Shown here piece by piece: positions 24,755 to 34,865 of a stretch of DNA of 64,000 nucleotides. The stretch's first letter is position 1. Every line of letters starts with the position of its first letter. The DNA is from Pelargonium nanum (Eukaryota; Streptophyta; Magnoliopsida; Geraniales; Geraniaceae). The notes beneath the pieces were generated by a model. It was given only the letters and a program-made list of their open reading frames with translations. It searched no databases and was not told the origin of the DNA. The stretch covers positions 36,130-100,129 of the forward strand of contig JAYMTF010000003.1 in NCBI GenBank assembly GCA_036897485.1, in the 5' to 3' direction. The position numbers and the translations under genes were made by a program.

Positions 24755-27700
24755 TCATATAAGCCTTAATTCGTACTCCCCAGCCATTGTTATGTATCTC
24801 ACCCATGGAAGTGCCTGGTAGCCACTTTTCTCAATGATCTTCAGGTACCGAACCTACAAAAGTATGTAAACACCATCACTTGATATATCTTGCATGTATC
24901 TACCACTAAACTGTTCTTTATATGTGGTGATAGTCAACAACGCATAATCCCATAATCAACTAGATCTACTTTATGCATATGCTAAGCACTATATGATTTT
25001 TTAAGTGCCCTCTTTCAACAAAATGCCATCAAACAACAATTAATTTTTACTGACCATTCAATTTTCAAGGCTGGACATCAGAAGATTATACTGTTTTGAT
25101 CATTCAAACGTAAGGAAACAAATGTGGATACAATGAGCAAACAACTCATTCAACCATCGTAATTATATATAGATGAAGTTAAATTCAATTTCAAATCCTA
25201 TATGCATTGTCTACACGCTATGATAGCCAAACGAGCAAGAAATCTGAGCAATCCACTAAGATCATCGTATGGTAACAATAAGAAAAAAGTTCATCATCAC
25301 TAAGATCAAATATTAAGTTATCTTTCTTGGAAAATAGCTTCTTGTGTCCAAATAGATGCTTACTATTGAAAAGTAGTTATATGAACCTATTGGAGCAGTC
25401 AGATAATTTCATTTAATTTGTTTCTGAGTATAATTTTTTAACACATTTAGAGGTGCCTGTAGGGGTGGCAATTCGTGTTCATGGACCGTGTTGAAATTTA
25501 AGTATTTTGTTAAATGGTTTGACCCGAACACGACCCGATTATTAAATGGGTTGAGTTATAAGACACAAATACAACCCATTTATGAGCGGGTAGACACGAC
25601 ACGGTCAACCGGTTTAAATAATTGGGTTCAAAATTCTACGACACACCCCGATACATTTGACCCATTTAATTTATATGGGTTATTTTGGACATGATAGGTT
25701 GTAAAAATTACATTTTTATCCTTAAATGGGTTACACGAATATTTAATCAAACGGGTTTGACACGACCACAAAAAAATTAAGTAAATGGTTGGGTTAGTCG
25801 ACACAAACATGATTAAGCTAAACCCAAACTCCTAAATTTGTGTTGTGTTCCTTTCGAGTTACAGGTCATAACCCAAATTGCCAGCACCGCACTGATGCAA
25901 CAACTGATAAAATGATTCTTCCATTTCTCAATACATGTTTAGACGAGTGAGAGAGAGTATTTTGTGCAATTGACTGAAAGCATAGAAAATAAGATTTGCA
26001 TACTGTGAATGAAACAACAGAACATTTATGTTGAGATAGCATACCTGAATTCCCGAAACAGTGAAGTATGGTATCTCAAACTTCACACGAATGGGAGCTT
26101 TTCTCTCAGGAGCACCCTCTTCTGCTGTTATACTGGGAAGACTAAACTCTGCCCTCATCATATACTCCTACAAAATTCAAATTTGCAAACAGTATTTAAA
26201 AGAATGAAAATAGTAAATAAAAAACGGGTAGCCATACTGCACAATCGAATATGGTTATTGAATTATTGCAGACGAATGGTAAAATGGTGATAAGTGCAAA
26301 ATTTATACCTTACCACCTGGAAATGATTTGATTTTCCAGACCAATGAGTCACTTTCAGGGGCATAAGCTGCGGATCCCATAGATGTTCGAACATTTGGAT
26401 TTGTAGCGTCACAAGGAACAGGCAACTCAATCTCAACGTTTGTGGCAGTGCTGTACAATTAAAATTTCATGAGTATGCATATGGACAAAAATCGATTGAC
26501 ATTAGAATGCCATCAGCTAGTACATAATTAATAGCTATGGGAACATTTAAGCAGTAACATAAATTTTAATACCTACGCTCCTTGAACTGGCTTCTAGCTT
26601 TTACCGTGATCTCAATACGACTTCTTGAATGCCTTTCAACTTGAGCTTCCACCCAGATTAGAGGTTTTACCTGGAAGCAGAAAGAGGGAACAATTCAATA
26701 AAAAGCAAAAATACAGCAGAACAAGTAGCATTTGTAAAAATCACAACATGAACCTGTGTGGTGAGCCTATATGTCATGAGATCAAAAGATCCATCGGGAG
26801 GTACAAAAGATATGGTACGATCATTCTCAAAACGGGCCAAGCGCACACACCTAAAGCAAAAGTTGGCATCTAGGTTAAGAACGTACACCAGGAAATATCC
26901 AGGGCACACTACAGCACTTTAAACAAACACTTGGAACAAATTTCATAACCAATACCAGAATTTAGAACAAAGAACAAGATTACATACTGATGAAATTTGA
27001 TGTCATCCAAATCAATTGCCTTTCCCTTAGTTGCTCGACCCTGCGCCTCCAATAGTACTCTATCATTCAGGCCAAGTTTGCACTCAGGCATTCCACTGGA
27101 CACATAAACCAATTACGATTTGTAAGACTGTAAGATAGATACATCAAAAAACCAATAGAGGTATCACACTTCTTTAGTGGAGGTGGCGGGTTTGAACTTG
27201 TTGGGTTGGGTTGGGTTGGGTGGGTAGGGGCTATAGGGAAAGGGGAGAGCTACCCCTTGTCGTGCAGCTCGGCCTATCAGACCAATTTTTCAACAAAAAA
27301 AAAGGTGTCACCCAAAACACGCAAGAAGTATACAAAGTGAGAATCTATTAAACAATACTAAGACTGGAATATCCAGTTTCAAAATATTGACCAGATAAAT
27401 AAATAATTGGCAGTATCATTGGTATTATTGCCGAAAAACACAAACGAACCTGAAAATCCTAGACTACAGTTTCAGGGATAGAGCTATTGCATCAATTGCA
27501 TGCATGTGGATTTCCAGGAAACATGTTTGAGACCACAGAATAGAACTATAGTTGAGACGCTAAAAGAATATATGATCCAAAAGAATAACTACCAACTAAT
27601 ACAAACTGAATAACTTTAAACTAGATTGGTCAGCACACCTCAAATATGTTCTCATCTTCAGTGCCCCAACAACATCTGACCTAATTATCTGCCCGTTGCT

Positions 27701-28840
27701 ATTCACAAGAATATTAACACTCTCCACAACATCCAAGAATACCTGTCCATACAACACAAAACCATTATCACCCAGTAACTCAAAAATAAAAAACAACCTT
27801 AAACTATAAATCAAATAAGAACGGCCTACTTCATTCTTCTTGTAACGTATCCCTTCACTGCGCCAAGACACTGCATTTGTTACAGCCATGGGAGGCCTGT
27901 GTGCAACTTCCATTCTATAAGCATCAGTCTTGATAAATTCGCTAAGAATTTTTGCTTCAGTAAATTGAGGGTAACCAAAGTCCATCATTTCATCAAGTAA
28001 TTCATACTGCAAACATAGTAAAAAGTCAAAATTTAATTGAACTATTTAGTGTTTACTGGATATCACATTCAATTAAAGTATACCCAATCTTCAGCAATGA
28101 ACACTAATTGAATAAACCAGGCATCTGTAAATTGAAAAGCTCGAAATGTCCTCTTACCACTACCACAAAGTTATCTCTAAGCGATTCCTCTTCTAACTCC
28201 TCAAAATAATGCTTAAACACCTGATCAAGTAGCAACAGCAATGTAAAATCATTCATTTTGCTTCTCAATTTAGAATTTACCAAAGTCATATAGACAAAAG
28301 GCACAACACTATAAATACCAATAGATCTTACATCAACAATACGGTGTAGAAAGAAAAGAAGGCTGGCGGCATTACAGTTCTGCCTCGTTGCCACCATCAC
28401 GTAAACATTGGTGTGCTGTATAAACATGTAGCTGACTCCATTGTCACACACCACTGGATCTTGGGACTGCGGATCCCCCTGGAAGCAATAAAAAAAGCCA
28501 CAAAGACATTTACAAAATCAAGCTAAATTATGTAGACAAAAAGCTAATTCATATTATTGTTTCTCCGCTACTAAGGAAGTTAATTAACTCGGAGACTAGT
28601 TCAACTAATCTCAGATACTGCAAAAAAAATCACATGTTCCAGAATTTTCCCCCATTTTCTCAGGAACCGATCACAAACACTACCAAATCGGTGAAAGAAG
28701 AGAAGCCACACCTCTTTCTCGATGAGCTTGGTGAAGAAGCGCTCGGCTTGAACGGAGGTGACATCGCCGCGGTAGTCGCGCCAGACGAGAACACGGCCCT
28801 TGATGTCGAGGAGGAACAGCGCCGAGACTGCCCCTGCCAT
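24755..28840 (-). CDS. AP1M: AP-1 complex subunit mu (clathrin adaptor), with one frame break
   Basis: Eleven exons on the minus strand: 28840-28712, 28478-28332, 28220-28158, 28006-27830, 27742-27639, 27095-26988, 26850-26754, 26670-26573, 26451-26309, 26167-26045, 24853-24755. Apart from exon 9 every junction keeps phase, and the expected product is 428 residues, the exact family length. The N-terminal longin-like part (about 1-140) packs in the adaptor core and the C-terminal mu-homology domain (about 170-426) binds YxxPhi cargo signals at the trans-Golgi/early endosome. Telltale segments are MAGAVSALFLLDIKGRVLVW, LPWVRYITMAGEYELRL and IRVKFEIPYFTVSGIQVRY. Exon 9 carries one extra T in the T4 run at 26400-26403, which shifts the frame after about residue 324 and brings a stop at 26355-26357. 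All bases downstream still encode the family, so this is a very recent mutation or an assembly error. Confidence 0.9.
25460..25890. mobile_element. hAT-like MITE inside the last AP-1 mu intron
   Basis: A 430-bp block in intron 10 begins TAGGGGTGGCAATTCGTGTT and ends, read from the other strand, GGTGCTGGCAATTTGGGTTA. It is full of GACACGAC, GGGTTTGACACG and AACCCA subterminal repeats. This architecture is common among non-autonomous hAT-type elements in dicots. Ends are imperfect and no clean 8-bp duplication was found, so it is an old copy. Confidence 0.65.
27165..27300 (+). mobile_element. truncated SINE-like element in AP-1 mu intron 5
   Basis: The stretch has a box B-like GCGGGTTTGAACTTG, then the GAGAGCTACCCC body motif shared with 16199-16338 and an A-run at about 27293-27302. 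It lies in the intron between 27096 and 27638, opposite in orientation to the gene. The 5' box A part is missing or degraded. Confidence 0.5.
27203..27230 (+). other. potential G-quadruplex tract
   Basis: Six runs of three or more G separated by one or two bases (GGGTTGGGTTGGG and onward) within the intronic SINE-like element. It lies on the plus strand, which is the template strand for AP-1 mu transcription. Confidence 0.5.
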
Positions 28841-30174
28841 TAGTGTTGACGCTTCCCTCTTCCCTCTCCTTCTCTAGGGTTTCGAAACGATCAGATCGAA
28901 CCGGGTTTCTGTGAAGAATTGGAGAGATCTGATGGTGAGAGACGTCGATCTGAATCTGGTTCTAGCAATTGCTGGGCTCACTCCACCAATCAGCCAACAC
29001 GACGACCATCGTTCGGGGAAGGTTCGCGGACGAGACTGTTGGCGAATTGATACGACAGGTCGATTTTGGCCTGGTGGTGGTGGTGAATTGATGATCTGTG
29101 TTTGGGAGGTGCAGAAATGGAGATGGAGCTCGATTTCGCTTCCTCTGAGAGTCGAGCTCCCTAACAAGCAAAGAATGGCGGATGAGTGTGATACGGTGCC
29201 GTTTCATGAGATATGCATATCGTTAACCGTGATGGTGCTGCTGTCACTGCTGTCCTGTCGACCCACCCAGATTTGTTTGGTTGTTGGGCTTTTGCTCTTT
29301 GTGGGTAATGATAGGGTCCAAGTCATTTCTGTTAGCAGTTCACTTCTTTAGGACACTTTTACAAATAAAAATAAGGTTAATGAATTTGGGATTCTAGTCA
29401 TTTTGGGTTTTGGCTACGTTTGATAGTTTGGGATGGAAAGCGTTGTGAATATTTTATTTATAGTCAAATATGCATGTACAATTTCTTATTTAATTTTTCA
29501 ATGGAAACGAATGAACATGCGTGTGCACGCAATAATGTATTAACAAAATAACGTACTAACAAATTATATTCTTCTATTCAGGATCATCTGTTCATGCTTT
29601 ATTGTTTTGTTTAATTTAGTATTTTCGGTTGCATTTCAGATGTGTGCTTTGGGGGTATTTATGTGGATAATGAGAATTACACATGTTAACCGAATTAAGT
29701 ATATACTATCAAAAGTCACGATTTGCAATAAAAATGTTGATGAGAAATGAAATAAGAGTGATTTACTATGTTAAACACATAATACACACTTATTTTCTAC
29801 GAGATGTCTTAATAGTCAAGACACACGTGAGATTGTGAATTTAAATCTTATTAAGTTGAATGAGAAAGAGTTATGGAAAAAAAGAGAGAGTAGCTACTAT
29901 TGTATAATTACTGGGATAACAATTTTTTTGTTTTTTGTTATTACCCATTTTAGCTTCTAATACATAAAAATAAACTTTATTTTGTGAATACAATAACAAG
30001 ATAGATATATTTTTGTTAAAACATAAATTAGTTAAAAACAAAATGGACTTGGTTTGTGCTTTAATTTCACAAAGCCCTTCAAAAATTAGTTACATATTTA
30101 CCTTCTCCTTTAAGCTACCACATCACACACACAACAACAACAACAACAAAAATGAGACAAAAAAAAATCCATTT
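28841..30174. other. intergenic between AP-1 mu 5' end and LysM kinase 3' end
   Basis: 28841-29000 is probably the AP-1 mu 5' leader and promoter. The open frame at 28911-29351 (+) runs antisense to that leader and shows no domain. A degraded SINE-like stretch may lie at 29800-29885. No further gene seen. Confidence 0.55.
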
Positions 30175-33056
30175 TCATCTTCCATTCAAAATGCCACTGA
30201 AAACCTGGCTGCTGCCTAGTGATGCTTCCCATTCTGTCGAAGAAATGACAATTCGACATAGTTTCGCCACAATTTCTCGCATCTCCGGTCTGTTAACTGC
30301 ATCATGACTCAAACAACATTCTGCAACTTCTGCCATCTGAACAATAACAAACCAAAACATGGTTCAACATGTCCTAAAATAGTATGTGAACATGGTTCAA
30401 TATGTGCAACAATGTAAATTATGCTAACCTTGTACACATCCTCAATAGGGTAGCTACCCTTAAGGTTGCAATCTATCACAGCTTCCAGAGCAGCCTCCGA
30501 GTTTACATCTTCAAAAATCTTATTAACCTGACAATTAACATGATTGTGGAAAGAGAGCTTAACAGTCTTGGACAATCAAACTTAACAATACGTGTTCTTG
30601 CGATCATCGAAAGATTAGTTTCTTACAACTGTGATTAGTGATATCAGCTTTCTTGGCTCGAGATTGTCACGAATGAGTGCACGTTGACCGGTGATCAGCT
30701 CTGCTAGAACCACTCCAAATGCAAATACATCAGTTTTGGGGCTCACCAGAAGCTCCTTCACAGATCTTTGAAATAATGTGGAAGGTCAGAAAAATGACTG
30801 AAATTAGTACATTCTCTTTATTGCAGAACAAAGACATAAGAACTTACTCGGGAGGCAAGTACCCGGGGGTACCCACTAGTCTTGTAGCTATGAAATCTTC
30901 GTCATTTGCTCGCCCAACAAGCTTTGCAAGTCCAAAATCTGCAACCTATGGAAAGATATGCTAAGTTCTAATATATCAGATATAGATTAGTACATTCTCT
31001 TGAATTGTATTGTTGGTACCTTAGCTCTGAGCCCCTCATCAAGAAGGATATTACTTGTCTTTATGTCGCGATGCACATAACATGATTTTGTATGGTCATG
31101 AATGTACTCAATACCCTTAGCAGTATCCAGTGCAATCTGTGCTCTAGCTGTCCAAGAGAGAGGCTGGTAACCTGATCAATATAGTCATCTTTATTAGGCT
31201 TTTTCATACTATATACAATTAAAGAACTGTACCAATGGAAAAAAATTGAGATTTTTTGTGTTTGGCCCTAAATTGCTATATTCAACTGAAAACTGTATAC
31301 AAACTGCATGCTCTGCTATCAAAGGTGTGGATACCTTTTAGTAAGGGATCGTGAAGCTGATCGCTTAGTGATCCGTTTTGAACATACTCATAAACTAAGT
31401 AAAGGTGGTCATCTCCACAGGCATACCCCAATAGCTCCACCTAAAACATAAGACTTATTGGTGAATCCTTCTACACCATGTTAGGAGTAGTTAAGAAACA
31501 TGATACATACCACATTTATGTGATGGATCTTGCATAGGACCTTGAGTTCTGCAAAGAATTCTTTTGATTTGTTGGATCTCATCTTCTTTATTGCAACCTC
31601 CTATATGATAAAAATGTAGATGATGTTATTATATAACAAAGATTGAAGCAGAAAAAAAGGTTTGCTTTGGCATACCTGGCCTCCTAAGACCCCAAAATAT
31701 ACACTCCCATATCCACCCTCTCCAATTTTCCTCGTTTCATCGAAACTACTTGTAGCTTCTTCAATCTCCTCGAGAGGATATACTACTGGTCCTTCAGATT
31801 CAAAGGCTGTCATGTTGCACACAAATGTAACATCATTACAAACAAGCTTATAGATTTTTCAAATGTAGAACTTACTAGGCGAATTTTTATAAAGTTTATC
31901 TGACCTTCCATGGTTTCTGGATGGATGTACTGGTTCTGCAAATTAAAACTCTTCTTTGAACTTGCGCTTTTTTGGATCTTTCTCGCTGTTTCGTTGGTAT
32001 CTCTTTCTCGATACAAGGATAATGATCAATATGATCATCGAAAGTGAAGTCACAGCTGATAACAAGCCAATGGTTATTGCCCATTGGTGTCTCCTTCCTA
32101 GTGATGAACAGAACCAAAAAGAGAAGTCAATTGAATATTTGGAGTGCCTGCAAATACTAATACAATTGTGTCTTGTTTGTCTGTTTTGTATGCTTGTTCT
32201 TTTGCTAAGATCTACCCTATATAGTCCACCTATGTTGTGTGTAACTAAAATGAAAACATTCAAAAACATCATTGCAGCTCATTTCAATGATGCTAAAAAA
32301 GACAGAAAACATAAGGTTTCTTAGTTCTGGTTTATAATCCTTCACTTTCTAATATCAGTGTAACTTAAGGAAAAAAAGGCAAGAAAAGGAAACATATGCT
32401 AGTGAGTCTAATGAAATATCACCTTGCTTTGGGTCTGGAATTCCATTTTTCTCCATTGGAACAAACAACACCCAGCCCACATCTAAGAACCCAGAACTTT
32501 GATTTAAAACCGTGTTCATGCCCTTAACGCGATCTATATAAGCAGACAGAAGAGTACCAATATCAGTTAATGTATCATGCTGCTCAACTGTGTATGATAC
32601 CACAACTTGGGAGGTACTTTCTATACACCCACATAAAAGGTGCAAAGGAACTTCATTTCCTGCAATGAATAACCTCTCTTCATCCCCATTATCCCAAGCT
32701 TGCCCGCTATAAATCGTGTTTGAAACAACCTCAAATGTGTCATTTAACTTCACTTTGTAAGATGTTTCATAGAAATACCCCACAGTGCCACTAGCATTTG
32801 AGCAAGAACAAGGTACTCTTATAAGGTAGTCTTCTTTGCTGCCACGGGTTATGGGTTCGATTTGGGATGAGTTGACAGAGTAAAAAGAGGCGATTCGTTC
32901 TTGCGGGAGACCATGATTGCTGTGGTAGAGCAAGGCATCACATTTCTTTATATTAGAGCAAGAAAAAGGGTACAAATTGGAGGCAAAAACTCTAGCAAAT
33001 AGAGCTGACAGTAGAGGAAAATAGAGGAGGCAAAGAAGGAGCTTATGAGAAGCCAT
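30175..33056 (-). CDS. LYK: LysM-domain receptor-like kinase (LYK family), with one frame break
   Basis: Ten exons on the minus strand: 33056-32423, 32097-31905, 31806-31676, 31600-31511, 31440-31335, 31171-31020, 30945-30848, 30765-30627, 30527-30429, 30336-30175; about 600 residues are expected. Order: signal peptide (1-25), LysM ectodomain with the paired-cysteine motifs PCSCSN and LLCGCIE, a membrane helix (about 218-240), a basic juxtamembrane segment and a Ser/Thr kinase. Kinase motifs look catalytic: [32 protein letters not shown], and PGYLPPESV. The tail [17 protein letters not shown] is typical of LYK3-like receptors, which sense chitin-type glycans at the plasma membrane. In exon 2 the T6 run at 31968-31973 seems one base too long: as written, a TAA falls at 31943-31945, just after the membrane helix. 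Taking five bases restores phase with exon 3. Ligand is unknown. Confidence 0.88.
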
Positions 33057-34045
33057 AGGAGAGGATATGGAACCTTTCTCTTAGAGAAAAGAAGAAGTTC
33101 TTAAGAATAGTATGATTTCTTTGTCATTACATGTTTGTCGATTCAACCAGAAATAGAGAGTACTAGTTGAATTTACAAAGGAAAATTGACAAAGTTGTAA
33201 TTAGCTGTACTATCTTGATTCTTGACTACAAGAACTGTGATGGCACATGGCTTGAGGGCAAAGGAAACAAAACATTCGAGCAACGCATACTTATGGCATG
33301 AAGAATGTGATCAACAATCGTATTTTATATACATATATATTCCGGAGATTTTGAGTTGTAAAGACCTTGTTTTCACCATCTGTGCTGCAAACTTTGCTGT
33401 ATGGAGGTTTTGCAAAAACATGGGACAAGTAATATAAATAGATTCCATTTCCACACAGTTTAGATTCAAAGTTTACTCTGCTGGCTAAGTATACCATATT
33501 TTACTCAAACAGAAGTCAAAGACAAAGCTGCAAGCTCGCCGGCTAGTTGTTAGCAACATCACTGTCAAGGCTTGTCATGAAAGAGTCACATTTTTATTCA
33601 AATTTTCCTATCTATAACAGCATAGGCCCAGCAAGACCTACATGGCACAACCCTGTAACATCTAGATCTTTAGACTAAAAAGGTTGGTTTCTTGAGAATA
33701 CACCATGCCACTAGAGAACCATTAGAAGAAAATAAATATAATGTTTATCATCATCATTCATGTTAAAATGATGTATCTAGTTACAATACAAGCTACCAAG
33801 AGAGCTTTTACATTTGGAGATCTCAATGGTTCTTGTTGCTGATAAGGGAGCAGTGAACATAGGGTTTTCCAACAGCTGCTCCATAGCAGGCAACATCTGG
33901 TATTAAACCGGGCAGTTTAGTGAATCATTTGCATATAATCAACAATTGTTGCAGTCTATAATTTGCACATGCAAAGCATTTTAGTTAAAAATAATGTTAA
34001 AATTCTGATCATTACCAAGCGTGAGAATGAGAAAATAAAAAAAAA
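33057..34045. other. promoter side of LysM kinase and intergenic DNA
   Basis: Upstream region of the minus-strand LysM kinase gene. Short open frames at 33222-33497 show no domain. Nothing else is seen before the tRNA gene. Confidence 0.55.
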
Positions 34046-34117
34046 CGCCGTTGCCGGGGATCGAACCCGGGTCGTCCGCGTGACAGGCGGAAATACTTAC
34101 CACTATACTACAACGAC
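34046..34117 (-). tRNA. trnD-GUC: tRNA-Asp (GUC)
   Basis: A 72-nt cloverleaf on the minus strand: acceptor stem GTCGTTG paired with CAACGGC and discriminator G, D-arm with box A TAGTATAGTGGTAAGTA, anticodon loop CTGTCAC with anticodon GTC at 34082-34084, and T-arm with box B GGTTCGATCCC. A T-run follows the 3' end (T9 then ATTTT), a good RNA polymerase III terminator. Compared with the usual plant tRNA-Asp as I remember it, the top of the anticodon stem has T-A in place of C-G, a compensated change, so pairing is kept. No intron. Confidence 0.96.
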
Positions 34118-34865
34118 CCCATTTGGCAGCTAAAAGGCAATAATTAATATTAATTTGATTAAATATTAGTGAAATGTTGGGTTCTTGACCAGAATCATAC
34201 TCATTGTTTTAAATGCGAAAAATAAGCAATTTATATTTAGTTTTTTTGCACTAAGTTTAATAACACTCAAGAAATAATGAAATTAAAAAAGCATAAGTTG
34301 TCGGGTTGTTTATGGCATTGATGATAAATTTTGATATGAGTTGAGACAACATAAATACTGATGGTTAGAAGATGAAATCAACTAATATCTTGAGAATTAA
34401 AGTCATTTGTATTTTATTTTTCATCTTCAAATTTTAACAAAAATCTCACAAGATGCAATGAACTATTTAAGTCAAACGTTTAACTACTTTTCATTTCTAA
34501 TTTTTAATCGAACAAATAACTACAACCTCCCTTTATGTTTTGCTAAATCTAATTCGTCACATGTCGAAAAGTGTTAACAAACAAGTACTTGAATAGAATA
34601 GCCAAGTTTTGGTGTAGTTGCGCACACAATGTTACTAGAGGCGCCGCCAAAATAGTTCAGTTATAGACAGCAAAAATCATCGAACTTTACTAAAACGGAC
34701 CCTACTGGCGAAGCACCAGATTCCCCCACCATTTTATATAGTTTTAGCCGTTCGTATCCAAAGCAGAAGACCCGCGACGCAAACCAGTCCCGATACCATC
34801 CACCGGACGGTCTCTCTCCAACAAGAACGAGCCGAGAAGAGGACCAGAACGACTCCAAAACCGCC
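34118..34865. other. intergenic and 5' leader of TrpD2-like gene
   Basis: AT-rich up to about 34620, then a GC-richer stretch that is the likely 5' leader and core promoter of the gene starting at 34866. No other gene. Confidence 0.55.

Noticed and set aside
24755-28840. AP-2 mu (plasma-membrane adaptor) as identity of the adaptor gene
   Set aside because: The start MAGAVSALFLLDIKGRVLVW, the length of 428 and the C-terminus fit AP-1 mu, not AP-2 mu.
28911-29351. 146-residue frame divergent from AP-1 mu
   Set aside because: Antisense to the AP-1 mu leader and promoter, with no domain; probably chance.
29800-29885. SINE-like stretch with a box A/B resemblance
   Set aside because: Too degraded and lacks a duplication; listed only in the gap description.
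31936-32014. A 79-nt intron (donor CTT|GTATCG, acceptor TTTGCAG) that would bypass the LysM kinase stop
   Set aside because: It would remove the basic residues after the membrane helix, and the downstream phase fits better if the T-run is simply one base too long. Not fully excluded without cDNA.
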